DNA of 64,000 bases from Schistocephalus solidus. Lineage: Eukaryota > Platyhelminthes > Cestoda > Diphyllobothriidea > Diphyllobothriidae. Below the pieces are notes generated by a model. That model was not told the DNA's origin. It did not search any database and saw nothing but the letters and a program-made list of their open reading frames with translations. Shown one piece after another: positions 34,515-44,265 of the stretch. Positions within the stretch are counted from its first letter, which is position 1; every line of letters starts with the position of its first letter. Location: NCBI GenBank assembly GCA_017591395.1, contig WEDG01001415.1:177001-241000 (forward strand). The letters are read 5' to 3'. The translations under genes were made by a program, and so were the position numbers.

Positions 34515-34690
34515 GACAAAGAGCTGGTGGTGCAGAGGGTAAAGCGTTGGACTTCTATCAATAGGTCGCGAGTTTGAGCATCAGATGCCGCAATGCCTGG
34601 TTTTGTGAAGGGCTGTCTGATGACTTTTTCAAGCAAGAAATGGCCATTCAATTCTCCATTGTCTTTGTCAGCCTACGCCAACGAGTGCTC
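34515..34690 (+). repeat. Diverged tRNA-headed ribozyme repeat
   Basis: A tRNA-like head (34525-34585, 'ggtggtgcagagggtaaagc') precedes CTGATGA (34617-34623) and GAAATGGCCATT (34637-34648). Stem II has been replaced by unpaired sequence, so the core is present but not folded. Confidence 0.55.
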
Positions 34691-34699
34691 GCGATAGCC

Positions 34700-35290
34700 G
34701 AGGCAGTGGTCATACGGCTAATAGACCCAGCACTGTGCTTTTTGAAGACGCTCGTACAGGCGCTCTCTCTTCCGTGGCCAACAACCCCTTCAGGTGGTGT
34801 TCCCGCGACGTCCTCACCCCTTGCCGGCAGTTGTTCACTCCACGTACTTGACAGTGATGTTCAAAACCCAAACTCGACTCTACATCCCGGACTTCAGACA
34901 GTCACCAAGACCTCTACACGCCGACCCCGCCATGTAGGTGGCGTGAAAATCATCAATATTAACGATTAGAATTTTTAAAACCCTGTTAACGCCTCACACT
35001 TTCATTTCCCTTGTAATTTTACCGACCCGATAATGAATTACCGAAAACGTATGTTTGCCGACTTCACTTTTCAATTAAAGTCTCTTTGTTTCGGCACTTG
35101 TGCAGAAATGTTAATTGTTCTCGTGTTAAACTTTCGCGAGTTGCAAACTTCCCATTGTCTAGCTTCAAGCAAAACTTTGCAATCGTAATTCATGCGTACG
35201 AATTTTAAGATCAGCATCCCAGGAATATAATTAGAAGGCGAATAGGCTCTTTGGGATTAAATAGGAACTTCTCTCCAGAACTCTTTGGAA
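34700..35290. other. No recognisable feature
   Basis: Neither strand shows a coding or repeat signal that I can name. Confidence 0.4.
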
Positions 35291-35309
35291 TTTATAGAGA
35301 AATCAAGAG

Positions 35310-35745
35310 GAATCACAATCTTCGCTGATGAGACAATGGTCTCCTTTGACGTCGTTTCTTTGTTCACATCGACAACACTAGATTTAGCAAGACAATGAAC
35401 AGAGGAAGTCCTAAAGTCCTGTGACACGGCCATTCCCGCAGCTGCCTTGCTTAAATTCATAGACCTTTGTTTAGAAGCCCATTTTTCGTTCGATCATAAA
35501 CGACTAAAAGGAACTCCAATGGGATCATCCATATCTAGCTTTCTTGCCGAAGTGACAATGGGAAACTGGAATCTCTCGCTCTTCCAGTATTCAAGCCTAA
35601 GTTGTGCGTACGATATATGTCGATATGTAGACGACACGTTTGTTGTCGTTAGCAAGAGCCAACCAGAATTACTCCCCAAAATCATCAACTCAACCACTTT
35701 GGGGATAAAGTTCACACTCGAGAAAGACTGAGGGAACATTACGCA
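35310..35745 (+). pseudogene. Penelope RT palm domain (catalytic residues intact)
   Basis: The frame just upstream reads MVSFDVVSLFT (palm A aspartate, about 35330-35360). A stop (RQ*TEEV) is followed by the 94-residue frame 35447-35731, with GTPMGSSISSFLAE and RYVDDTFVVVSK. The palm C motif YVDD is complete, unlike the other PLE relics here. The fragment stops at about 35740, where repeat D begins, so thumb and endonuclease are missing. It could be family 3, but I cannot align it to 33036 because the fragments do not overlap. Confidence 0.75.
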
Positions 35746-35799
35746 CATCTGTTACCCGCAAAAAAAACATATGCGGAGCGTAACTCATTGAACGTGGTG

Positions 35800-36250
35800 A
35801 CTGAAATATAAATGAACATTTTGGACACCTAAAATGCTGTTCATTTAACTTTTACGATTAACGCATTCCGGAGAATGTTCTTTCTTCGCGAGAAATAAAT
35901 TTTTATGTAATTTTGCAGGGGGAATGTTCATGAGTTACAGCGAAACCATAAAATACCAATGTATTTCTCCAAGAGGAGGGATTAATCTAAAATAATATTT
36001 CTTTGGGGTCCCTGAAATTATGCGGATTGCACTGTGGTCAAAACTCTCATGGTACTTTTACTGAATAATTTCTATGGAAACATATGAAATGGCCTGCTTA
36101 TAATTGCGTCTGCTACTTCTATGCCAGTTTCTTATTCAGTGATTGATGGATCGACGCGTGACCTCCTGCAAACCATTTTTGCTGTGTCATCCCTGTGAGC
36201 TATATTAAGCGAATTCCATACATATTTAATTAATAGCATCTCAGGGCAGA
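35800..36250 (-). repeat. Dispersed repeat D, copy 2
   Basis: This is the reverse-orientation partner of 21130-21570. The open frame of copy 1 is interrupted here. Confidence 0.7.
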
Positions 36251-36305
36251 ATGAAAGAGACGAAAATCAATCAATAAATACTTTCACACAGGGCGACCGC
36301 TCATT

Positions 36306-36307
<2 letters not shown>

Positions 36308-36369
<62 letters not shown>
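36308..36369. repeat. (AT)n microsatellite
   Basis: About 31 AT units lie about 75 bp beyond the hammerhead-like motif of the PLE copy to the right, at that element's 3' end. Confidence 0.95.
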
Positions 36370-36370
<1 letters not shown>

Positions 36371-36444
36371 AATAGCTGAGGTAGAGTGCATTCCGAGATG
36401 ATATAGTGAAGAAAAAGGGCTCGTCGGAAAATAGAGTTGTACTC

Positions 36445-36485
36445 GTGAATTTTCAAGTTGGTCACACCAACCCGTCGTCAGACGA
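36445..36485 (-). ncRNA. Hammerhead-like motif in PLE 3' UTR
   Basis: On the minus strand CTGACGA (36475-36481) is followed by one unpaired C, a stem GGGTTGG/CCAACTT with loop TGTGA (36455-36473), and GAAA (36451-36454). Five Watson-Crick and two G-U pairs form stem II. Helices I and III are not convincing. Confidence 0.5.
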
Positions 36486-36808
36486 AATGAACAGAGGAGA
36501 AATGAAATGGTCAGATGACCAGTTTGTGCTACAGGACAGACAAAGACAGACAACCAACTGGGGTGTGAGGAATGGGTACATGATTGGATTGGGGCCGGTT
36601 AGGGGGCTGTTAGGGTTCCCTGTGTCGGAGGCGAAGGGGGATGGCGAGTAAATGTGACTGCAGACGGTAAACTTAATGGTTGACGATGCGGGATGGGGAC
36701 AGAGGTAATTGCATCGATTTTTTGAGGTGTTTATCGTTTCAACTGTTGTTAACCGTGTCAGGGGGAAGGGGTGGCGAGACAGTGAGATTCTACATGGTCC
36801 AGAAAAGA

Positions 36809-37279
36809 TTAGCGGCTGTGGTTAGGTTGTGGGCGCAAATCAGTGAGCCGGGCACGCAGGCCTTCGTATTGAGAGTCCAGATCGACATGGCGGTTGATGC
36901 TGGTCGTGTTAGAATGCCACGCCTCGAGGAATTCACGCGCCTGTTTGTTGTTAGCCATTGCAACAACTTCGGTTCCGTCCCAATTGAAGCAATGGTTGAA
37001 CTCAAGGGCATGCGCAAAGATGATTGACAAAGGGTCGCGTCGACGAATGGCTAGTTTATGTTCCGTAATACGCGTCCCAAGTCGTCGGCCGGTAGGACCA
37101 ATATAAGTGCAAGAGCAGTTAGCACACGGAATGCGATAGATGACATTAGTTTGCTGCTCTTTGGGTACAGGGGCTTTTACTCGGGATAGTGTTGCGCGCA
37201 AGGACGATACCGGTTTGTGCGCAATGGAGATGCCAAACCGGTTTAATTGTCGGGCGATCGCTTTGGAGATGCCCTGCAT
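36809..37279 (-). CDS. GIY-YIG endonuclease domain of Penelope-like element, intact frame
   Basis: The 156-residue frame is the best-preserved endonuclease here. AHKPVSSLRATLSRVK (about residues 20-35) is the linker. GIY corresponds to VIYRI (46-50), followed by CxxC (52-55), YIG as TYIGPTGRR (58-66), and R70 and H74 in GTRITEHK. The catalytic glutamate lies in AREFLEAW (114-121) and N129 in SINRH. In PLEs the domain provides the nick that primes cDNA synthesis. The start ATG is internal to the original polyprotein. Upstream RT is truncated and frame-shifted, so this is a relic exon-like frame and not an independent gene. Confidence 0.8.
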   Translation of the reverse strand: MQGISKAIARQLNRFGISIAHKPVSSLRATLSRVKAPVPKEQQTNVIYRIPCANCSCTYIGPTGRRLGTRITEHKLAIRRRDPLSIIFAHALEFNHCFNWDGTEVVAMANNKQAREFLEAWHSNTTSINRHVDLDSQYEGLRARLTDLRPQPNHSR

Positions 37280-37289
37280 GTAAGGTAGG

Positions 37290-37655
37290 GAGTAGAATTT
37301 ACGCGGTCCGGGTTCTCCATTAGAGCCGAAGGTTTTTTGGTTGCCTCTGGTGTCTGAGGCAGCTTTTCACAAAACTGACTGGGTATCCGTGGAGTCGGAA
37401 TAGCCGATACAGGTAAGTGAGTTCTTTTTTGCGTAGATGATCGCTACTACAGTAACGAAAGGCCCGGTGGAAAAGGGTTCGAACGCAGCTTCTTTATGGG
37501 CCGCAGGATGGTTGCTATCATAGCTAAGTATGATATCGGCATTATAGCCTTTTCGGTGGACGCTCGTTGCGAGGCATCCATCACTGAGCTTTTGGATACT
37601 CGCGTCGAGGAACGGAAGGATACCTCCTGTTGCCTCTTCACGAGTAGTATATATC
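37290..37655 (-). pseudogene. Penelope RT thumb region
   Basis: The frame reads REEATGGILPFLDASIQKLS, then TSVHRKGYNADIILSYDSNHPAAHK. This matches the region after YVDD in the copy at 52734-53135. It is cut on its upstream side by the (TA)n tract at 37660. Confidence 0.75.
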
Positions 37656-37657
37656 TG

Positions 37658-37681
37658 AATATATATATATATATATATATG
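37658..37681. repeat. (TA)n microsatellite at a PLE-PLE junction
   Basis: A short (TA)n tract separates the truncated 5' side of one PLE copy from the 3' end of the next, both on the minus strand. Confidence 0.85.
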
Positions 37682-38300
37682 AGAAGAAAAGGCGATCTCA
37701 GGGACTATATGTGTATTGTCCTGACGTTTCAAAAGCATACAAGCTTCCATCGTCGGAGGTGAGTATCGCACCGCGTCTCACAGTATTTATAGGGGTGATA
37801 GCCATTTTGTAACACAGGGTTGATTGTACGGGTTTACCTTAACAGTGTGCACTATAGGAGGACGGGGTGGGGGAGTCCTTAGTTGGCTTTGGCGTTCTTT
37901 ACCGGCATTCACACAGGAATCATCTCTGTAGCCACCGGGGTGAAAAAAGAGGGAGGAGGAAATTGCTGTCAGTTCACATGTCTCTCGTTGAGGGGGGCGG
38001 CCATTGTCTGGGTCCGCATTGATCTTAATTGGCGCCCTGGGTCGATATTCATGTTTGTGTCCTGAGTTTATGTCTCCTCGTCTGTCGGGGTAGTAATTGA
38101 TGCGGCGGTAATCATGACTGCGCCTTCGTCGGCCCCGAATTGTGGCGTGGTTAGGTGCATATCCGTCCTAGGTTCTCCCGCGGTGGAATTCACGTTTGGC
38201 CTAACTCCGTGTTTGCTCTTATGTTCGATGAGCTGTGCCCGGAGGGCCGGGTAGGCTGCCGGAAGGGCGACACAACGGTTGATCGACGAAGGCTCCGTGT
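37682..38300 (-). mobile_element. Penelope-like element 3' tail (family 3)
   Basis: The minus strand carries the tail of the endonuclease protein (LRAQLIEHKSKHGVRPNV, then TDMHLTTPQFGADEGA) at 38290-38100. About 350 bp of 3' sequence follows, then a hammerhead-like motif (37762-37716) and the (TA)n tract. A tandem array of tRNA-headed repeats interrupts it at 38300. The 37832-37895 segment recurs at 53935-53995 in the opposite orientation. Confidence 0.7.
37716..37762 (-). ncRNA. Hammerhead-like motif in PLE 3' UTR
   Basis: On the minus strand CCGACGA (one change from CTGANGA) is followed by one unpaired T, stem II GGAAGC/GCTTTT with loop TTGTAT, GAAAC, a two-pair ACGT helix III, the cleavage triplet GTC and helix I CCT/AGG. 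Helix I is only 3 bp and core base U4 is C, so I expect weak or no activity. Confidence 0.5.
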
Positions 38301-38586
38301 GCCAGGCTAATTAGCCGTCATCAGCCAGTCATACCCAATCCCAAGTGTAGCACACCTGGGATTCAAACCCGCGACCTTTGGTATTTGAGTCGAACGCTCT
38401 ACCATTGAGCCACGGGCTCGTTGTTTTTTGTCGGTTGTGATCGGGAATATGATGATAGTGTGGGGCTCACCGATCTGCTTAAGGAACATGCATGTTTCGT
38501 TGTGCCCTGGAGCTCAGACAAGAGCCCTCGCAGGCGGTCGCATAGCGACGTGTAGCATATGATGGAATGGAACCTACAAAGACAAG

Positions 38587-38640
38587 GGAGAACAGAATGG
38601 CCATTTCTGGCTTATTAGTCGTCATCGGCCAGTCATACCC
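38587..38640 (-). ncRNA. Class 1 hammerhead, core mutated
   Basis: The core reads CCGATGA in place of CTGATGA, and stem II is GAC/GCC. GAAA and ATGGCCAT are kept. It is probably inactive. Confidence 0.6.
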
Positions 38641-38892
38641 AATTCCAAGTGTGGCAAACCTGGGATTCAAACCCACGAACTTTGGTAGTTGAGTCGAACG
38701 CTCTACCATTGAGCCACGGGCTCGTTGTTTTTTGTCGGTTTCGATAGGGTATATGATGGTAGTACGTTGCTCACCGATCTGGTTAAGGAACATGTATGTT
38801 CCGTTGTGCCCTGGAGCTCAGACTAGAGCTCTCGCAGGCGGTCGCATAGCGACATGTAGCATATGATGTTAAAGTGGAACCGACAAAGACGA

Positions 38893-38945
38893 GGGAGACC
38901 GGAATGGCCATTTCTGGCTTATTAGCCGTCATCAGCCATTCATAC
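38893..38945 (-). ncRNA. Class 1 hammerhead ribozyme, helix I shortened
   Basis: CTGATGA (38929-38935, minus), GGC/GCC stem II with the TAATAA loop, GAAA, ATGGCCAT and CCGGTC are intact. The helix I 5' strand is GAATGG, which leaves about three pairs. The upstream side of this copy is joined to unrelated sequence at 38947. Confidence 0.6.
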
Positions 38946-39019
38946 AAAATTCCGGGCTCCATTGTCGTTCCTGTGGCTGCTTGCTGGGCCATAGCTCTCA
39001 CAATTTCCCGAAGAAGACG

Positions 39020-39457
39020 AAGATGAAGAGGGGAGGATTTCATAGAGCAAATTATATTTGTACTGACGTTTCGAAAGCCTTATCGGTTCCATCATCAGAA
39101 TATCGTGGTTGCTGCTCCTAGTTGTCTTGAGTTAATCAGCCTTGCCGCCTTCCTCGTATTATAGCCATTGTGGACGCGTGAATTTTGACCTGTCCGTTCG
39201 CTGCTGACTACCTTTGACCTCCCCGAGGCTGAACGCTGGCGGGCTCGCGTGACCTCTGTCACTATTGGAGCCGTCGTAGTTTTGGGCATGGCAGCGTGTC
39301 TGTTGGCCTCGCCCACGTCAATCAGCGGACTGATCAGTCCTTGTTGTTCTCGCGTGTTATTCTCCAATTTGCGGTCGCATTGGTGAGGTAGTGTTTGACT
39401 TTGGTCAGGTGTGCAGTGTCCGTTGTCCGCACTATCTAGACATCGCGCCACGACCAC
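39020..39457 (-). mobile_element. Penelope-like element 3' tail with hammerhead-like motif
   Basis: The minus-strand frame 39457-39095 ends HNGYNTRKAARLINSRQLGA, then ATTIF and a stop. It is followed within a few bases by CTGATGA (39092-39098) and GAAAC (39068-39072), the PLE-type motif, with ACGT helix III and a 4-bp helix I (ATATT against AGTAC). The protein tail has no domain I can name; I assign it to a PLE from the motif and its position. It begins at the end of the non-LTR element (39457). Confidence 0.5.
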
Positions 39458-40328
39458 ACGACAGTTCGACCGTAGATTTCGACGAGGTTCACCGTATGCT
39501 CCAGGGAAGGGTGGTGCAGGGACGGTGACTTGCGCGTGATTTAGTTTAAAGTGATAGTAGCCTTGTGCTGCAGCTACCGCACTCTCTCATCCTCCCCCAC
39601 CTGAACCCGGTGTCAAGACAGAGTCAAAAAGACCGGAGGCGGGAGAAGACGCAGGTGGCTGGCGCGGCCGGAGCCGACCCTAGGTTTACCACCACACCTG
39701 GCTCGGATACCACGGAGTGGGAGTAAAAATACGGGCCACATTAAGAAGGAGCCATTGCAGCCTGACTCTCAGTCCGCCAGTCAGCCATTCTACACAAAAC
39801 AGACATTGGGCTGACAACGCGGTCCGAGTTATCCCGTCACTTGGCAACCTTCCAAGCCAAGGCTTTTAGCGCACCGTGTGAGTTTCAAACGCGTCAGATT
39901 GTTTATAGTGAGGAAAATGCGCTGAGCTGTCGACATCACTCTCTCCCCCACCCACAAAATCAGACCACCTTCTTAGCCAGTCAGTTGTCTGATGTGGGAG
40001 TGGGCGCATTGGCTGATGGGTCGGCGTACCCGTCTTCGCGCGCCACAGCACGGCCTGGCCCCAATAATGCACACACCCGGATTCACTAAATTAAGTGATA
40101 TGTAGGAGCCATCACCTTCTGACTCCCAATCCACTGGTCAGCAACTCGACACACACAACACATACACTGGGCCGACGGCGTGATCTGGTGTAAGCGTCAG
40201 ATTGGCAGCCTTCCAAGCCACGGTTTCTAGGACACCGTGATTTTATCAGGTGCTTTATGATGATTGTGAGGGTGCTGTCAATGTATTATGTAGATGTCGG
40301 GCGCTGATTTGGCTTAGCCTTCGGTGGT

Positions 40329-41302
40329 TTACCGCAGGTTGTCATGGAGGCGCATGTGTCCTAATAGGCCAATGCGGTGTGTATATGTGCGGGAGCAGTG
40401 AGGGCAGTGGAGGCGGGCGCGTCGACTGCATGTCGGAGCCCCAGGCACTGGTTCACCAGCCTCCGTGCGATTGATTCGCAGGTGACCGAAGGCCGATGCG
40501 TGAGTTGAAGTTGCGGGCGCATTGTGGGCAGAAGAAATCGAAAGAGGCTGGTGGATGTCATTCATGGTAGTGGGGGTGGCAGTGGCGGTACGAATAGCAG
40601 GAGCGGAGGGTGTGCATGATGTATCGGTGTTGTCGGCATTGCGGTGAATTCTGCTGTCACGGATGCGCATGTGACCGAATAGGGCCATGCGATGAGTGAA
40701 TGCGCGAGGACAGTGAGGACAGTGGAGGCGACGATCTCTGTTGTGTGTTTGTGCTCAAGGCACCGGTTCACCTGTCTCTGTACGATGGATTCGTAAGCGA
40801 CCGACCAGGCCGATGTGTGAGGTGAGTGTGCGGTCGCATTGAGGAGAGAATCCCCAGCGCTAACGGTGATGGTGGTGGGGGTGGGGGTGGTGGTATTGAA
40901 GGCGTAGGCGGTAGTGGTTGCGGTGGTGGGGGTAACAGGCGATGAGTAAAGGGATGTGTTCTCTATGATGGTGGGAGTAATGGAATTGAGGCAAGGAGTG
41001 AGGGTGGGGGAGTTTAAAGGATGGTTGGCAGAATTTGACGTAGAAATTGGAATTGTCGGTTTGTTGGTGCATTGCTTCCGAAGATGTCAAAACAGACCGA
41101 TTCTCGCGCGGTAGATAGGTTGACAGCGTGGGCATGTTGACAGGGCATGGGCATCGACGATGTTGGACTGGGGCGCTGGTGACTTTCGTGCGGCTCTTTT
41201 GGCCTTGGCGGCGGCGATCCGTTTGGCCTCATAGATTGCTGAACCCGTATTCACGGATCTTCTCCATGCCGGTCTATCCTGGACGATGTCTTCCCAGGTC
41301 AC
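40329..41302 (-). pseudogene. RT tail, spacer and C2H2 zinc-finger C-terminus of the non-LTR element
   Basis: Successive minus-strand frames read WEDIVQDRPAWRRSV, a basic segment (RIAAAKAKRAARKSP), a Pro/Ser-rich spacer, and then finger text. The last finger is complete: CPHC-x12-HMRLH, ending LHDNLR and a stop at 40329. Earlier fingers are eroded (AHNAPATSTHAS in place of CPHCxRxFxS; HLRIN in place of HLRIH). The linker TEAGEPVPGAPT is conserved with the copy at 25700. The fingers presumably bind nucleic acid in the retrotransposition complex. That is inference. Confidence 0.75.
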
Positions 41303-41521
41303 CGGGTTGATTTGCAGTTGCTTCAGCTATTTCTTCAAATTGTACTTGTAACGTCGTTTTTGACATCCCTGTCGGTGAGCACCCGTAGCGACATCTCCGT
41401 AGAAAAGTCGTTTGGGTAGTCGCTCGTCATCCATTCTTAGCAGGTGGCCGCTCCATCGCAGTTGCACTTGCCTCAGCATGGCGTGAATGCTGAGGATTCC
41501 GGTCCGCTCCAGGAATTCCGT

Positions 41522-42568
41522 TTACGGGATCTTGTCTTGCCATCTCAGCTTAGGTATTCTGCGTAGGCAGCTGAGATGAAAGTGATTCAGCTTCCTGGCT
41601 TGGTTCGAGTAGACGGTCCAGGTCTCCGATCCGTAAAGGAGTGTCGTCAAGACGATGGCCTTGTACATCTTCAGTTTGGTGTTCAGGTGAATATCGTGGC
41701 GATTCCACACGGAGGCCTGCAGCCGGCCGAAGGCCTGACTGGCTTTGGAGATCAATTGGGCAACCTTGTCATCGATTCTCGTTTTGCGCGACAGCGTGCT
41801 TCCTATATAAGCAAAGGTTTCCACGCTTTTGAGTTGAGCACCGTTGACGTTGATTCGAGGAGCATTGTATTCCGCGCTGGGTGGCGGCTGGCGCATGACA
41901 ACCGTTTTGGCTGTACTGATTGTTAATCCAAAATCGACGCAGCCTGCGGCGAAGATGTCCATACTACTTTGCATGTCCTCCTCCGTCACGATGTTAAGGG
42001 CGCAGTCATCCGCGAAGAGCAAGTCATGGACTGTAGTCGTAGACACGCGCGCTGAAGCCTGCATACGCCGACTGTTGAGAAGGTGCCCGTCAGTTCTGTA
42101 GGCGATGCGGATACCAGGCTGCTCATCACGGTAGACGTCCATCAGCATAGCCGAGAACATGAGACTGAACAGGGTGGGAACCAATACGCAACCCTGCTTC
42201 ACTCCGTTGGTCACAGCGAATGCTTCAGATACCATCCCGTTGTCAGTGACGCGCGCCGTCATCCCGTCATGAAGCTGACGCACCATGTGCGTGAACCACT
42301 CAGGACAGCCGAATTTCTGTATGACTTTCCACAGTCCGTCGCGATTCATCGTGTCAAAGGCTTTCGTTAGATCCACAAAGGTGGTGTATAGGTGAGTTCG
42401 CATCTCCTGGCACTTCTCTTGTAGCTGGCGGGCGGCAAATATCAGGTCGGTTGTTCCGCGGTGTCGGCGGAAGCCATATTGGCTTTCCGGGAGCAGGCCC
42501 TGCTCTAGGTGATTGTTCAGACGATTGAGAAGGATACGGGTGAAGAGCATCCCGGCGATGTTGAGCAA
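41522..42568 (-). CDS. Reverse transcriptase of the non-LTR element (open frame, catalytic triad intact)
   Basis: The 348-residue frame covers most of the [22 protein letters not shown] (about residues 27-46) is the fingers motif, and [19 protein letters not shown] (62-80) is palm A with catalytic D66. [14 protein letters not shown] (122-135) is the next block. LLFADDCAL (183-191) is palm C with D187 and D188. [11 protein letters not shown] and [19 protein letters not shown] follow, with the thumb text [20 protein letters not shown]. The ATG is internal to the polyprotein: the RT text [12 protein letters not shown] starts upstream in the same frame. A frame break after RWQDKIP separates it from the tail. 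The domain could fold, but the element has lost the surrounding frame. Confidence 0.85.
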   Translation of the reverse strand: MLNIAGMLFTRILLNRLNNHLEQGLLPESQYGFRRHRGTTDLIFAARQLQEKCQEMRTHLYTTFVDLTKAFDTMNRDGLWKVIQKFGCPEWFTHMVRQLHDGMTARVTDNGMVSEAFAVTNGVKQGCVLVPTLFSLMFSAMLMDVYRDEQPGIRIAYRTDGHLLNSRRMQASARVSTTTVHDLLFADDCALNIVTEEDMQSSMDIFAAGCVDFGLTISTAKTVVMRQPPPSAEYNAPRINVNGAQLKSVETFAYIGSTLSRKTRIDDKVAQLISKASQAFGRLQASVWNRHDIHLNTKLKMYKAIVLTTLLYGSETWTVYSNQARKLNHFHLSCLRRIPKLRWQDKIP

Positions 42569-42569
42569 C

Positions 42570-43350
42570 GAGATACCTCTATGATGCTTACAGAGTTGCC
42601 GGTTCCCCTTCCGTTTGTAGAGATGGACGATGGTCGCGTCTTTGAAATCTTGAGGAACTTTTCCTTGGCACTACATCTCCTAGAAGAGTGTTGTGAGTCC
42701 TGCCATCAGCCGGGACCCACCGTGCTTGTAGACCTCCAGTGGGATTGCGTTGGATCCCGGTGCTTACCGCTGGAAATCTGCTGCACGGCCCGGATGGTTT
42801 CAGGTCATTGGTTGTGTCCACTTGAGGGAGCCGGTCAATGGCAGCATCGGAGATGGCTGATGAGCAATTAAGGACACTTCTGAAGTGCTCGGCCCAGCGC
42901 TTCAGAATTTGCGATTTCTCTGTCAGCAATGTTGTGCCGTCAGAGCTGAGCCGTGGTGCGGTCCCCTTGATACACGGACGGTAGACGGCCTTGATGGCTT
43001 TTAAAAGTTTTTTCCTTTAATTGCGGTCCGCATACCCCTGGATTTCCTTATTTTTTTGGATCACCTAGGCATCCTGCATCTTCCAACCGTTGCCGTACAA
43101 TGCGATGGCATCTGAAGAAGGCTGCTTTGGTGGCGTCAGTTCGAAGGTCTATGCAGGCTTTGTGTAGTCCATTCTTCTCCGCAATACGTTGCTGATGTCG
43201 GCCTCTTCGGGGAGGCCAGTTCGCCACCATCATCAGCGCCTACACTCCCCCAATGACGAGCTCTGATGCAGCGAAGGACAAAGTCTACGAGGACCTGCAT
43301 GCCCTGCTAGCGACTGTGCTGAAGGTGGACAAGTTAATTGTCCTTGGTGA
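42570..43350 (-). pseudogene. Frame-shifted linker between endonuclease and RT
   Basis: Pieces of element protein are readable in alternating frames (ILKRWAEHFRSVLNCSS at about 42860-42910; [13 protein letters not shown] near 42570). They link the endonuclease to the RT. Multiple stops and frameshifts concentrate here. Confidence 0.7.
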
Positions 43351-43352
43351 CT

Positions 43353-43660
43353 TCATCTGCTGAGGCTCATCAGGCGATCATTGATACCCTGCGGCAGACA
43401 GGGCAGACGTCCAACAATGTCATTCCGGATGGCAAAGGCAACGCCAGCGTCGCGTCGCTCTGCCTTTGGCCGGCCGATCCAGAAGAAAGTGTAGCCGGCA
43501 CCCACCTCCTCCAGCTGACCCTGCTCAGAGAATCGGGTCTCGCTGAGAGCAGCAATATCCATCTTATAGCTCGCCAGTTCCCGAGCGACTAGCGCCGTCC
43601 TCCGTTCCGGCCGGTTGCTCCTAGGATTGTATAAAACGGAACGAACATCTCAGGCTGCTA
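43353..43660 (-). pseudogene. APE-type endonuclease of the non-LTR element
   Basis: The minus frame includes ALSETRFSEQG (catalytic glutamate), EEVGAGYTFFWIG and DAGVAFAIRNDIVGRLPC. It is close to the copy at 27386-27835 over the shared part. The N-terminal WNVRS block lies at about 43650 but is altered. The frame leaves the family's sequence after MSL. Confidence 0.75.
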
Positions 43661-44265
43661 GTGTGAATGGACTTACCCGAACAGCCTGGAGGGAATGGCG
43701 AGGGGGATTGGGACGGGGGGAATTGTTGTCTGTTTGAGTTTTACGACAGCGTATTTTGCGATCTCCGAGCCGCGGCCGGCTGCAGAAGACGTGATAACCA
43801 GCATTTTTTAGGGCACCTTTTCTAGCCCCTTCCTCCGCGAGGAGGCAAGCTGTGCTGTCCCTAAAAAGGGCTGCTCAGACATCCCAGACGGCTGCCGAAC
43901 TCCACTATGGGTCACGGTTTTGTTTTAGTGGGAGAACGACCCGAGTTAACCTGGGCTGCCTACGGGGTTGCTGTCGCCCCCACTGTAGGACTTTTGAGAG
44001 GAGGGGGAGATGGGAAGTTCGGGAGTCAGACATACCGGGTGTGGAGGCACACACGACACCGGAGACCCTCACCTGGTTTAGCCCGCCGGTCGTAACGGTT
44101 GCCCGGGGTATGGCCGCTGGGAAGAACCCAACTTCGAGGAGCCACAGTTGAGAGTGGCCACAGGAGCATTCACCACCTGTACGAGACAAATGGAGCGACC
44201 AAATGCTATCTGTGTGGTGCTACCCCTAATTAGTACCCTTACACCCCCATCGCGTCACACCTACA

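Larger units (their letters stand above)
36370..37660 (-). mobile_element. Penelope-like element, 5'-truncated (family 2)
   Basis: Read on the minus strand from a (TA)n tract at 37660: RT thumb region (REEATGGILPFLDASIQ), linker, an intact GIY-YIG domain, a 3' UTR of about 320 bp with a hammerhead-like motif (36485-36445), and an end at the (AT)n tract (36369). Its closest relatives are the copies at 51830-53950 and 54066-55800. Confidence 0.85.
38296..38950 (-). mobile_element. Tandem array of tRNA-SINE/hammerhead units (period ~304 bp)
   Basis: Read on the minus strand: hammerhead (38945-38893), tail, tRNA-like head (38724-38652), hammerhead (38640-38587), tail, head (38420-38348), and the beginning of a third hammerhead (38335-38302). 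Head starts are 304 bp apart. Each head has TGGCTCAATGG (A-box-like) and GGTTTGAATCC (B-box-like), a plausible internal Pol III promoter. Head-to-tail multimers with a ribozyme per unit are the hallmark of SM-alpha-like or retrozyme-like elements. Confidence 0.75.
39457..44225 (-). mobile_element. Zinc-finger non-LTR retrotransposon, near full-length (~4.8 kb)
   Basis: Read on the minus strand: 5' UTR (44225 to about 43660), APE-type endonuclease (to about 43350), a linker with frame breaks, reverse transcriptase (42640-41522), RT tail (to about 41290), Pro/Thr-rich spacer, C2H2 finger(s) to a stop at 40329, a 3' leader (to about 40233), block A (40232-39868) and block B (39867-39457). The 5' end matches 26815 and the 3' end matches 26755. 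It is the reference copy for the family in this window. Several frameshifts make it non-autonomous now. The clade (RTE- or CR1-like) is not resolvable by eye. Confidence 0.8.

Noticed and set aside
38345..38421. Functional tRNA gene
   Set aside because: The head is repeated every ~304 bp together with a hammerhead and a tail, and no clean cloverleaf can be drawn. It is a tRNA-derived repeat.
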